Of a stretch of 47,649 nt of DNA, positions 31,800-40,523 are shown piece by piece; position 1 is the first letter of the stretch; each line of letters opens with the position of its first letter. Source of the DNA: a bacterium (lineage in GTDB: Bacteria > Hydrothermota > UBA3073 > JACQXS01 > JAQTXJ01); the NCBI GenBank assembly GCA_028688815.1, contig JAQTXJ010000009.1, positions 1-47,649 on the forward strand. Reading direction: 5' to 3'. Position numbers and translations under genes: made by a program. A model generated the notes under the pieces. The model had not been told where the DNA came from and made no database searches. It worked only from the letters and a program-made list of their open reading frames with translations.

Positions 31800-34700
31800 T
31801 TATCTTATAATTATTAATTTATTTTTATATTTAACCTCGTTTTCATCCTGAGATTTAGAATCTTCTGTCTTAGATATAAAATGTATAAAATAGATTCCAG
31901 TAGACACTTTATTACCCTGTGAGTTAGTGCCATTCCATAATGTACTATGTAATCCCGGTAGTACTCCTTTAAACACGAATTTTTTCGTGATTCTTCCACT
32001 TATGTCATAAATTATGATTTTTACTTCAGATATTTTCGGGACGGAATATACGATAAAAGTTTTATTTTTTGTTGGGTTTGGCATACAGGGATATAATTTA
32101 TAAGTCAAAGGTGTATTTTTTTCTTTATCCTCTATGCTGGTAATTATTTCTGCCATATCACTATTGTATTTGAGGTCTGGAATACTATCTCCTCCAATAA
32201 TTGCAAATGATATTGTTGTATCCTTGCCTGCGGCCAAATTAAAAGGTCCTGCAGAAGCAAGTATTCCCCAATCATCGGTTGTGTCGAGAACGGTAGAGGT
32301 TAGGGTTCCATTAAGAAATTTAATTTTAATACTATCTTGAATAAACCATCCCGGGTATACATAAGTTTCACTATTGATTGCGCTGAGGTTTACAGGATTG
32401 AGCGGACTTATAAGCTTTATGCCAACGCATCTGGTGTTTGCTTTGGTATATTGATATATTAAATGTCTTGAAAAATCTACACCTACCTTATCTTTCATTG
32501 AATTTAATGTGTCTACGTCAAATTCCATATATTGTCCTGCATATAAGTTATTTACCGGGGATGTTCCGGTATTTGTTATTTTATACTTCATAATTACGAA
32601 ATCGTTATAGGGTGAGGTAGCCCAGGCTGATGATAACTGATTTACGGTTATATTTTTTGGAGTAGGATGATTTGCATCATTATAAATAGCAATTCCATCC
32701 TGGTTTGAGAATTTGTTTCCCCCTATTCTTAATTTACCATCCGGGTTTGAGGTTTCTTTCCAATCTCCTGCCCCTTCCGCGTTAAAGTCTTTATTTACTA
32801 CATAATCGGGAGAATTGCCTACCCATAATGAGCCTATCCATAGGAGGTTACTACTATTATGCGGGTATTTAAACCCGGTACCAACACCATTTTGTTTTGT
32901 AAATCCGCATATACCATTACAAGTAACTGTGAATTGCAGATTCCCTACGTTATGATCGGCATACATTACCCCGGGAAGACCAATCGTTACAATAATCGTG
33001 TCTAAATTTGAGTACTGAATTACACCGTTCCATCCAGTTATTTGTATTGCAAAGAGTATGCTGTCGCCAATGTTGATGTTTGAAGCCGTTTTAATATTGA
33101 AAGGTATTCCGTTTTTAGTTTCGGTGTTTGATATTTTTCCAAAAGTTGATACTGAATCTATTATTGTCGTATAAAGATTGGTTGTTCTTAAAATTGCTTT
33201 TACAGAATCCAGAGTGCCGGTTCCTGTATTTTTGACGCGGGGTATAAATTTTGCTTCTTCGTCAGGATCCAAATATCCGTTAGGAGTACTGCCGTCCGAG
33301 TCATTAAGCTGGTAAGATTGGTAAATGGGTTTTGGTCTAGCAACTTGAATGTTTAAACTATCATACCAGATATTTGCCGAATCATCGGTAATTTTTATAC
33401 GAATTTTTATGATATGCATATCAGGAGTATTGGGTGAAATTGAGATTTTATATGTTCCTGAATTTATACTGCTGTCTTTTGATAAAATATTTCCATAGCT
33501 TTGAGTTGTATCTGATATACCGGAAACAAGAGTATCATTTGTTGTAATTGTTCCGACAATGCCTGATGCAGTTATAGTCCCGGGATTCCATAATGTAAGG
33601 TATAAATTTATCGTTTCTCCCGGGTTAACAGTGCTGTCACTATTTCCTATGTTGTCTATAATATTGTGATTTTTGTAACTAATATAAGGACCTTGTCCTA
33701 CCACAGTAGATGTCCCTTCGTAAGGATAAAAATTATGGGCAGTTGCTGTTACGTACATATTTCCTGGTATTGTAGGTGAAATATTAAATACTGCATTGCC
33801 TGTCGAATTTGTGTATCCTGTTTTATAGATTTCAGTTCCTTTCATCAGGCATACGAATACGCTCTCTTTTGGGCTGCTGTTGTGGGAACAATATACATTA
33901 AAGTTTTGTGAGCCTGTCCCGATATTAGATAGATAGTTAACGGTCAGGTTTTCCGGGTCTTCTGTCCAGACCGGCAATTCCGGGTCTCCGAACAATGTTA
34001 GTTCGTAAATTGAATATCTCCAGAGAGTATCTATTTGAGCTATACCACAGTATGGATTTTTAGAAAGAGCATGAGCAATCCCGAGATGATAAGTTCCCGA
34101 GTTAAATAATTGGTTATAAAATTCAAGGTCCAGCAATTCGGCATAACCCATATCAGGTGGTGTTCCCCAACCATATCTTGTGTTCATCACGGAAGCTACT
34201 CCACCGCCGTTGGGACTGTTTACCATATGTTCTGCAAGACAATCATAATTATAATCACTGGCGTTAATTTCATCTACTGCTCCCGTAAAGCAGGAAATTG
34301 CATTATGAATACCAAATTTATTAGTGTTGTTAAGAATATCTACAAAAGGAATTGAGAAACTTTGCCCTGCTACCATTATTACGGGTGCGCCTCCGTGTGC
34401 GGCATAGTGGATAAGTCCAAAACCGGCATTGACAGAGTCGACAATTGCATCCCGTGACAAATTTCCGTCCTTATAATATAATTTACCTTTTGACCAACCT
34501 GATGGAGTAATAGATATTATTGAGTCACTAATTATATCTCCGTTATAATTTTTTGATGGCCATAATTCTGCACCTACGAGCAATATCTTTTTTGCATATC
34601 CTTTTAGTGAATTTTTTTCATAAGCAAGGACTTTATCTACAAATATTTTTGCCTGATTTATGTCTTTTGCAGGGGCTCTTCCAACATATACATCAGAATA

Positions 34701-35801
34701 AAGGTCTATACTGTCATCCATTTCTCCGTATGTGCCGTTGCCGTTTTTATCCCATGTCCCGTCCAAATCAGAATAGTAAAGATCGCTTGGGATAGTATCT
34801 CCATCCGGGTAAGGACTTATTTCGGTATTAGTGCAAAAAGCATCTCTTCGTGGGACAATTTCTTCATTGTTTTCAAAGTCGCATTGTCCCCCTAGTAAAA
34901 AATACTGAGTTCCCCAGTTGGTATAAGCGTATCGTATAAACTCACGGATTTTAGCTTGTCTATCCGTCCCTGAAAAAGTGTTGTAAATGGAATCTACAAT
35001 CATAACCTTAGATCTAATGCCTTTACGGGTTTTCCAGTCTGCAAGCCGTTGAAATTCACCGGATAAAACATTATTGGTTATTATACAATATGGAAATTCA
35101 TCTTGTTTACTTGTTGTTTGTGGTGCATAAAGTTCTATGTTTTCAGGATTTAATACTATGTTTTTGATTTCCTGTTTAATTGTATTCTTTTGAAATGGGG
35201 TCAAAAGATTGGTTTGAGAAGCATGATTGTAGGTTAATTTTATTTTTATGGAAGAATAGAATATAATTTGTTTTTCTGATGGTATGTATTGGACAGGATA
35301 AATTAGAATGCTTGTGATTTTATATCCTCCTTTATTCCCTGTCCCAACAAGCTTTATGAGATTCCCCGGATAACTTATAGATGAGTTGTAAACTAAGGGG
35401 TTTGGAGAAATAAATTCAGGAACGGGAAGATTGTAAATCATTGGTTGAGGACGTTGTGCAGGAAATAAAAGATATTTATCAGGTAGCTTTTCATTATTGG
35501 TGGAAATTACTTCAAAAGAGTTTACTATAGCGTCTTGTGGAATGAGTATATGAATTTCATAAAAGGGGATAACGGGTGAACCTGCTTCTGTTGTATGTAA
35601 TATTGCGCCGGGAGTTAGTTTGTCGGGTTTTAAAGATAATAATTGGTATCCATTGAGTTCTTTAGCGGACAAAGATGATTTATTGAATTGTATTTCCTTT
35701 GTTATTTCTCCTGCGAATAGAGGATGTGAGTACAATAAGAAGAATACAAATAGTGTGCATAAAAGTTTAATTAAATATTTTTTAGTATATAAATGATTCA
35801 T
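31800..35801 (-). CDS. Secreted C25 (gingipain-family) cysteine peptidase with type IX-like sorting domain
   Basis: 1333 residues from the ATG at 35801, which begins a good signal peptide (MNHLYTKKYLIKLL...PLFAG). The longer frame from 35849 starts inside a probable -35 box and is not used. A propeptide-like region is followed by the peptidase domain (about 230-570): YCIITNN, DWKTRKGI, YFLLGGQCDF, SDLYYSDLDGTWD, then the catalytic His in LIHYAAHGG (near 465) and Cys in ISCFTGAVDE (near 503). After it come Ig-like/CARDB-like modules, a further all-beta region and a terminal sorting domain (YPCMPNPTKNKTFIVYSVP...IYDISGRITKKFV...TGIYFIHF). By family it is a surface protease of Arg or Lys specificity; the specificity is not predicted here. 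Confidence 0.9.
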   Translation of the reverse strand: MNHLYTKKYLIKLLCTLFVFFLLYSHPLFAGEITKEIQFNKSSLSAKELNGYQLLSLKPDKLTPGAILHTTEAGSPVIPFYEIHILIPQDAIVNSFEVISTNNEKLPDKYLLFPAQRPQPMIYNLPVPEFISPNPLVYNSSISYPGNLIKLVGTGNKGGYKITSILIYPVQYIPSEKQIIFYSSIKIKLTYNHASQTNLLTPFQKNTIKQEIKNIVLNPENIELYAPQTTSKQDEFPYCIITNNVLSGEFQRLADWKTRKGIRSKVMIVDSIYNTFSGTDRQAKIREFIRYAYTNWGTQYFLLGGQCDFENNEEIVPRRDAFCTNTEISPYPDGDTIPSDLYYSDLDGTWDKNGNGTYGEMDDSIDLYSDVYVGRAPAKDINQAKIFVDKVLAYEKNSLKGYAKKILLVGAELWPSKNYNGDIISDSIISITPSGWSKGKLYYKDGNLSRDAIVDSVNAGFGLIHYAAHGGAPVIMVAGQSFSIPFVDILNNTNKFGIHNAISCFTGAVDEINASDYNYDCLAEHMVNSPNGGGVASVMNTRYGWGTPPDMGYAELLDLEFYNQLFNSGTYHLGIAHALSKNPYCGIAQIDTLWRYSIYELTLFGDPELPVWTEDPENLTVNYLSNIGTGSQNFNVYCSHNSSPKESVFVCLMKGTEIYKTGYTNSTGNAVFNISPTIPGNMYVTATAHNFYPYEGTSTVVGQGPYISYKNHNIIDNIGNSDSTVNPGETINLYLTLWNPGTITASGIVGTITTNDTLVSGISDTTQSYGNILSKDSSINSGTYKISISPNTPDMHIIKIRIKITDDSANIWYDSLNIQVARPKPIYQSYQLNDSDGSTPNGYLDPDEEAKFIPRVKNTGTGTLDSVKAILRTTNLYTTIIDSVSTFGKISNTETKNGIPFNIKTASNINIGDSILFAIQITGWNGVIQYSNLDTIIVTIGLPGVMYADHNVGNLQFTVTCNGICGFTKQNGVGTGFKYPHNSSNLLWIGSLWVGNSPDYVVNKDFNAEGAGDWKETSNPDGKLRIGGNKFSNQDGIAIYNDANHPTPKNITVNQLSSAWATSPYNDFVIMKYKITNTGTSPVNNLYAGQYMEFDVDTLNSMKDKVGVDFSRHLIYQYTKANTRCVGIKLISPLNPVNLSAINSETYVYPGWFIQDSIKIKFLNGTLTSTVLDTTDDWGILASAGPFNLAAGKDTTISFAIIGGDSIPDLKYNSDMAEIITSIEDKEKNTPLTYKLYPCMPNPTKNKTFIVYSVPKISEVKIIIYDISGRITKKFVFKGVLPGLHSTLWNGTNSQGNKVSTGIYFIHFISKTEDSKSQDENEVKYKNKLIIIR

Positions 35802-36049
35802 CTCTATGTAAGTATCTATATATATGTATCTATTTAGCGAAAAAGTCAACTTTTTATTTATGCTTGATAAAGGTAAAAGTAACTATCCTTTAATCGGAAA
35901 GATTGAAGTTTTTTCTGTTTGAGACAAACAGGCAATTAAGTGTTGTGTTCCCATGATTAGCAATAAGAAAGTATATTTTACTTGACTTTTGAAGGATGAT
36001 TAATAAATTAAAAAGCAATATTGCTAAAATGATAAAGAAAAGGCATGAA

Positions 36050-36700
36050 ATGAAATCTGTTTGTTTTGCCATTCCCATTTGGCTTGTTGAGGCTGGTCAG
36101 AAAAGTTTTATTTGTTTCATACTTTGTATTTTGTTTGGATGTGTTAACAGAACTTTAGAACCTTCAATACCTTTGATATCATTAGATCAAATTAAGTACT
36201 TACGGACGGGGAATTCTAAATTACCCCCTGATGTTATGTATGCTTTTCTTCCTGATAGCCAAAAGTACCGTGACATACTTGCGGATGAACTTAAAGGAAT
36301 GTTAGACCGTAACGAAACTTTCCTGCTGGTAGATGTTAGAACATCAAAAGAGTATGCAAAGGGGTGTATAGGAAAAGCTATTAACATTCCCTATATTGAA
36401 ATGAAAGATAAAGTTACAGATGTAAAAAATAAAGCTCGTGCTCTTGGCTGACACTGCAAATCAATAGTAATATACTCTGGGACAGGGTATGAAAGTGCAA
36501 TCTTTGCTCAGGAAGTTGTAAAATCCGGCTATACAAACGTTATGAATTTATGGGGTGGATTGAATGCGTGGAAAAGACTAAAATGGCCACTTGTAAAACC
36601 AGTATTACCGGATACTACAAAAATTACAAAACCTGTTACATCTGATACTACAAAGATTGTAAAGTCAGATACATTAGATACTACAAAAAATAAGAAATAA
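36050..36700 (+). pseudogene. Rhodanese-domain lipoprotein interrupted by an in-frame TGA
   Basis: The frame runs from an upstream Met (ATG 36050 has AAAGAAAAGG upstream; 35996 and 36029 are alternatives) through a lipoprotein signal (ILFGC), then the first half of a rhodanese domain (ETFLLVDVRTSKEYAKGCIG, AINIPYIEM). A TGA at 36449-36451 stops it. The same frame then continues with the second half (KSIVIYSGTGYESAIFAQEV, NVMNLWGGLNAWKRL) and a tail with three DTTKI-like repeats, to TAA at 36700. The active-site Cys position is Ser in IYSGTG. A nonsense mutation in an already non-catalytic domain is the simplest reading. Readthrough is possible, as nothing else is damaged. Confidence 0.75.
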
Positions 36701-36715
36701 TTTGTATTACAAGCA

Positions 36716-36762
36716 TCTCCGCCTTTTGCGGAGTCCGCTGTGGCGTTGACCTGCTTGTGATT
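36716..36762 (-). repeat. Dispersed repeat B, copy 2
   Basis: The reverse complement matches 12561-12606 at 40 of 46 positions (six transitions). It contains a perfect hairpin CTCCGC/GCGGAG. The rest of the 36701-36959 gap holds a second palindrome (GGTGGACTAATCCACC near 36791) and a stretch resembling the leader element before dfx, but no gene. Confidence 0.75.
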
Positions 36763-36769
36763 ACTATTA

Positions 36770-36860
36770 CTCAAGCTGGATCCGCATGAGGTGGACTAAT
36801 CCACCATAACTTAAAAGAGCTTGTCTATAGTTTCCCTTGCTGAACAAAGTCTAACTAACA
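36770..36860 (+). repeat. Degenerate relative of the dfx/gap leader element
   Basis: GCTGGATCC, the palindrome GGTGGACTAATCCACC, then AAAAGAGCTTGTCTATAGT and ACAAAGTCTAACTAA follow in the same order as similar pieces in 29366-29420 (AAAGAGCTTACTATAGT and ACAAACTCCAACTAA). It is intergenic between the rhodanese remnant and the mutS 3' end. It is not followed by a gene on this strand. Confidence 0.45.
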
Positions 36861-36959
36861 GAGCCGGATTAAAGCCCTGACATATACATTAATAAAAAAT
36901 TGTATTGTAAGTAAGCGAAAATAGAAAAAGGTGAAAGCGAAGGTTTTTGCCTCCCTAAA

Positions 36960-39488
36960 TTAACTCATTTCTTTTAGTTTTTTTATCAATAATAAAGCAT
37001 CCAGGGGAGTTATTTTGTTGGGGTCTATATTTGTGAGGGTTTCTAATATTTTGGATTCCAGTTTGCTTGGTTCTTGTTTATTGGGAGTTGTGAAGAAGTC
37101 TGTCTGCTTTGACTTGGAACGTAGTTTACTTGATTTTAGTTCTTTAATCTCCAGAGATTCCAAGACTTCCTGCGCCCGTTTTATTACTTTTCCAGGTACT
37201 CCTCCCAATTTTGCTACTTCTATTCCATAGGAGTCATCACATTGTCCCGGTCGTAACTGACGTAAAAAGATTATTTTATCCTCATATCGTTTAACGGCTA
37301 TATGGTAGTTTTTTATCTCTGAAAAGATTGTGGCAAGTTCAGCTAATTCGTGGTAATGGGTTGCAAAAAGCGTTTTAGCCCCGATTTTTTGCAACAGATA
37401 TTCGGCGACTGCCCATGCAATTGACATTCCATCATAAGTGCTTGTCCCCCTTCCTATTTCATCAAGCAAAACAAGACTCCTGTTTGTTGCATTATTCAAT
37501 ATGTTTGCAGTTTCGTTCATTTCGGCGAGAAAAGTGGATACTCCCCGTGAGAGGTCATCGCTTGCACCGATTCTTGTAAATATGCGGTCTCTTACTCCTA
37601 TTCTGGCATAAGATGCAGGAACATAAGAACCAAGTTGAGCCATAAGAGTTATTAATCCGACCTGTCTTAAATATGTTGATTTCCCAGCCATATTTGGTCC
37701 CGTAATTATATAAACCTGCTGTTCGTCATCTAATATAGTAGGATTAGGAATGAATTCGTCTTTTGAAATCAATTTATCTACAACGGGATGTCTTCCGTCT
37801 TTAATTATAATGGAATTTTCTTCGGTTATTTCGGGTTTTACATAGTTGTTTTGTGTTGCGACAAATGCGAATGACGCAAAAACGTCCAGTTCTGCAAGTT
37901 TTCTGGCAGTATCCTGGATTTTATGGACTTCCGAAGCAACTTTTTTCCGTATTTCGGAAAATATTTCGTATTCCATTCGTTTTATTCGTTCTTCAGCCGA
38001 GAGTATTTTATACTCGTATTGTTTTAGTTCTTCCGTAATAAACCTCTCGGAGTTTACCGTAGTCTGTTTTCTTATGTAGTCTTGAGGAACGAGTTTAAGA
38101 TTTGACCTTGTAATTTCTATATAATAACCAAAAGTGTTATTAAATCCGACTTTCAAGGATTGGATTTTCGTCCTGCTTCGTTCACGCGCTTCAAAATCCG
38201 AGACCCATTTTTTACCGGAATAAGATAATTCCCGTATTTCATCAAGTTCTTTACTAAAACCCTGTTTTATGACTCCACCGTCTTCTATTGTTGGAGGCGG
38301 GTTAGCAACGATAGCTTTTTCAATGTATTGAGCAATATCTTTTAAGTCAGGCATTTTATAGTTTTCTAATTCCTTAGGAAGTATGGCGTTTATCCCGGGT
38401 AAAATTTTCAAGGTATTTGAGATAGCCGTAATGTCTCTGGGAGTAGCTCTTTCCATAGAAACCCTTGTGGCGAGTCTTTCAAGGTCTGATACGCAGGCAT
38501 TGGAGGAAATTATATCTGTAAATTGTTCTAAAAAAGATAGATTTTTTACGAAATATTCTACTTTATCAAGCCTGTTAGTTATTTCTTTTACATCAACAAG
38601 AGGGAAAAGAATAAAATTTCTAAGTAATCTTATTCCCATCGGTGTATAAGTATGGTTTAATACCCATAGGAGAGTCCCTTCGCCTTCGGTATTATTAATT
38701 TTTTGTATAAGTTCAAGGTTTTTTCTTGTCGGTTCGTCAAGAAGCAGATATTTAGATAAAAAGTACGGTTTTGGTGGATTGATGTGGGGGAGAGACGATT
38801 TTTTTACCGATTTAAGGTAAGATAAAGCAGCTCCTGCCGCCGAGACGGCAAGGGACAGGTCTTTACATCCAAAACCATCTAAAGAGGCTACATTAAAATG
38901 TTCAATCAGTTCTTGTTTTGCAATATCATAATTAAATTTATAAGTATCTATTTTTGAGGTCTGTATGAAATCAAAGTCTACGGAAGTAATAATTTCCCCT
39001 GGCGATAATCTTTTCAGTTCGTCTATTAGTTCTTCTTTGTTGAGTTCGGTGACCCTGAATTCTCCTGTAGAGAGATCTATCAGAGCAAGCCCATAATTTG
39101 TGTCATTTGGGAATATTGATGCCAGATAGTTATTTTTTGTTGCTTCAAGCAATGCATCTTCAACTAAAGTCCCCTGGGTAATTACTTCTATTACATCTCT
39201 TTTAACGAGTTTCCCGGGTTGGGGAGGTTCAAGTTGTTCGCATATTGCCACTTTATAATTTGCTTTAACAAGTTTGGCAATATAGGGAGTTGCAGCGTGA
39301 TGAGGAATCCCGGCAAGCGGAACTCCGGATTGTCTTTGGGTTGAAGTTATTCCCAGAATTTTTGATGCTAAAACAGCATCCTGATAAAATGTTTCATAAA
39401 AATCCCCTAATCGGAAGAGTATTATGGCATCCGGATATTGCTTTTTTATTTTGTGCCACTGTTCTAAAAGTGGGGTAGATGTTTCCAT
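36960..39488 (-). CDS. mutS: DNA mismatch repair protein MutS
   Basis: 842 residues, full length for MutS1. The N-terminal mismatch-recognition domain has the FRLGDFYETF segment with the mismatch-contacting Phe-x-Glu. Connector, lever and clamp domains follow. The ATPase domain (about 585-780) has Walker A GPNMAGKSTYLRQ and Walker B LVLLDEIGRGTSTYDG. The C-terminal dimerisation tail is present. The gene was originally coupled to the TPR/SPOR gene; that junction is now split by a 932-base insert whose first bases supply a new AAGGT ribosome binding site. The ATG and first 29 codons are duplicated at 40428-40523. No mutL is in the window. Confidence 0.97.
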   Translation of the reverse strand: METSTPLLEQWHKIKKQYPDAIILFRLGDFYETFYQDAVLASKILGITSTQRQSGVPLAGIPHHAATPYIAKLVKANYKVAICEQLEPPQPGKLVKRDVIEVITQGTLVEDALLEATKNNYLASIFPNDTNYGLALIDLSTGEFRVTELNKEELIDELKRLSPGEIITSVDFDFIQTSKIDTYKFNYDIAKQELIEHFNVASLDGFGCKDLSLAVSAAGAALSYLKSVKKSSLPHINPPKPYFLSKYLLLDEPTRKNLELIQKINNTEGEGTLLWVLNHTYTPMGIRLLRNFILFPLVDVKEITNRLDKVEYFVKNLSFLEQFTDIISSNACVSDLERLATRVSMERATPRDITAISNTLKILPGINAILPKELENYKMPDLKDIAQYIEKAIVANPPPTIEDGGVIKQGFSKELDEIRELSYSGKKWVSDFEARERSRTKIQSLKVGFNNTFGYYIEITRSNLKLVPQDYIRKQTTVNSERFITEELKQYEYKILSAEERIKRMEYEIFSEIRKKVASEVHKIQDTARKLAELDVFASFAFVATQNNYVKPEITEENSIIIKDGRHPVVDKLISKDEFIPNPTILDDEQQVYIITGPNMAGKSTYLRQVGLITLMAQLGSYVPASYARIGVRDRIFTRIGASDDLSRGVSTFLAEMNETANILNNATNRSLVLLDEIGRGTSTYDGMSIAWAVAEYLLQKIGAKTLFATHYHELAELATIFSEIKNYHIAVKRYEDKIIFLRQLRPGQCDDSYGIEVAKLGGVPGKVIKRAQEVLESLEIKELKSSKLRSKSKQTDFFTTPNKQEPSKLESKILETLTNIDPNKITPLDALLLIKKLKEMS

Positions 39489-39495
39489 AATTATT
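39400..39495. repeat. 96-bp direct repeat, left copy (inside mutS 5' end)
   Basis: Identical, base for base, to 40428-40523 (offset 1028). This copy is part of the intact mutS gene: its first 30 or so codons, the ATG and 7 bases upstream. Confidence 0.97.
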
Positions 39496-39550
39496 ACCTT
39501 ATATCAACTTGCTTTCAAAATGGGGAAAAACTTGTATCGTGTGGCAGCCT

Positions 39551-40291
39551 TTATACATTTTGATAGCATTTTAGTATTCTATCGCTTACAATTTGAACTC
39601 TTCCATCCATCTCAAAAGAAGGTGTTCCATTTATATAGAATTTAATTATATCAGTTGAAAAGCTTGTATTTGAGTCAATATAATACTGACATTTTATATA
39701 AGGCTCAATAGCCTTGATGAATTTATCCACAAATTCTTTGTTTTGAGAGTTACATATTATTGTTATTGGATGGTCGGGAAAACGACCTATATATGTATTA
39801 CCTTGTGTATATTGCCCTAAATTAAAACTTTTCAGCAAAGTTTCTAAGTCATATGCTACTTTATTTCTCATGGAGTTACCACTTTCAATTTCAATAAAAA
39901 TTTTAGGTGGTTGGGAAAACTCTCTAATAAGTTGTTTTAAGTTTTCTATAACTTGTTCTCTTTGAGATTCTGTAAGCTGTTTGTAGTCTTGGGATGAGAT
40001 TTGGTTGATAATGTTGTTATTACCAGTTTGATTTTGTGTCACTATTAAAGCTTTAGGTGCATTAATAGTTGTTTCTATTTTATTGCCTTGTACGTAGTCT
40101 TTTTTGGCGTCTACTTTTTTACTGTCTACTGTTATTTTATTTGAATTTCCGGTTGAAACTACTTTTGTAGGACTTTGGGGGACAAACTTAATTATTGCTT
40201 GAATTATTGCTACAATTATAATTGCTCCAGCACTTATTTTAGCACCTATTATAGTTGGAGATTTCCAATTAATTTCATTGATTTTTTTCAT
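39551..40291 (-). CDS. Unknown membrane-anchored protein carried by the insert
   Basis: 246 residues, not recognised. One membrane segment (about 14-37, IIGAKISAGAIIIVAIIQAI) follows a short lysine-bearing N-terminus. Residues about 38-95 are polar and Asn/Lys-rich with NSNKITVDSKK and QNQTGNNNIINQ, like short beta-repeat linkers. A small helical part (KQLTESQREQVIENLKQLI) precedes a C-terminal alpha-beta domain (about 130-246) starting PPKIFIEIESGNSMRNKVAYD. The arrangement (anchor, linker, soluble domain) would suit a sensor or effector, but no function can be given. It has its own sigma-70 promoter and is the only gene in the insert. Confidence 0.8.
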   Translation of the reverse strand: MKKINEINWKSPTIIGAKISAGAIIIVAIIQAIIKFVPQSPTKVVSTGNSNKITVDSKKVDAKKDYVQGNKIETTINAPKALIVTQNQTGNNNIINQISSQDYKQLTESQREQVIENLKQLIREFSQPPKIFIEIESGNSMRNKVAYDLETLLKSFNLGQYTQGNTYIGRFPDHPITIICNSQNKEFVDKFIKAIEPYIKCQYYIDSNTSFSTDIIKFYINGTPSFEMDGRVQIVSDRILKCYQNV

Positions 40292-40321
40292 CCTATATTT
40301 CTTTTTCTATTAAGTTATGTA

Positions 40322-40350
40322 ATTTTAATCATAGAATTTCATTCAGTCAA
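40322..40350 (-). promoter_or_regulatory. Sigma-70 promoter of the insert gene
   Basis: On the minus strand: TTGACT (40345-40350), 17-base spacer, TAAAAT (40322-40327). It lies inside the insert, so the cargo gene brought its own promoter. It could also drive mutS by readthrough. Confidence 0.6.
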
Positions 40351-40427
40351 GCCATATTTTTCAACCCCAAGTACTGTTGCTTTATACCGATATTATGTCA
40401 TTTTCAATTTGAAATATCAAAAATAAT

Positions 40428-40523
40428 AAATCCCCTAATCGGAAGAGTATTATGGCATCCGGATATTGCTTTTTTATTTTGTGCCACTGTTCTAAAAGTG
40501 GGGTAGATGTTTCCATAATTATT
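40428..40523. repeat. 96-bp direct repeat, right copy (mutS 5' fragment)
   Basis: Exact duplicate of 39400-39495. It contains the mutS ATG (40514-40516, minus strand) and about 29 codons that then run into the insert, so it is a truncated, probably non-functional start. The ATG lies 2 bases after the TPR/SPOR stop codon, showing the ancestral arrangement. Confidence 0.97.

Larger units (their letters stand above)
39496..40427. mobile_element. 932-bp insert between 96-bp direct repeats, carrying one gene
   Basis: The DNA between the two 96-bp copies has no transposase, no clear terminal inverted repeats and one minus-strand gene (39551-40291) with its own promoter. Removing the insert and one repeat copy restores a tight TPR/SPOR-mutS junction with only 2 bases between the stop and the ATG. 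That strongly supports insertion with target duplication, or integration that re-created the mutS 5' end. Confidence 0.75.

Noticed and set aside
36449-36451. Selenocysteine at the in-frame TGA of the rhodanese gene
   Set aside because: The TGA lies several residues before the catalytic loop and the usual Cys is Ser. No clear SECIS-like hairpin was evident just downstream.
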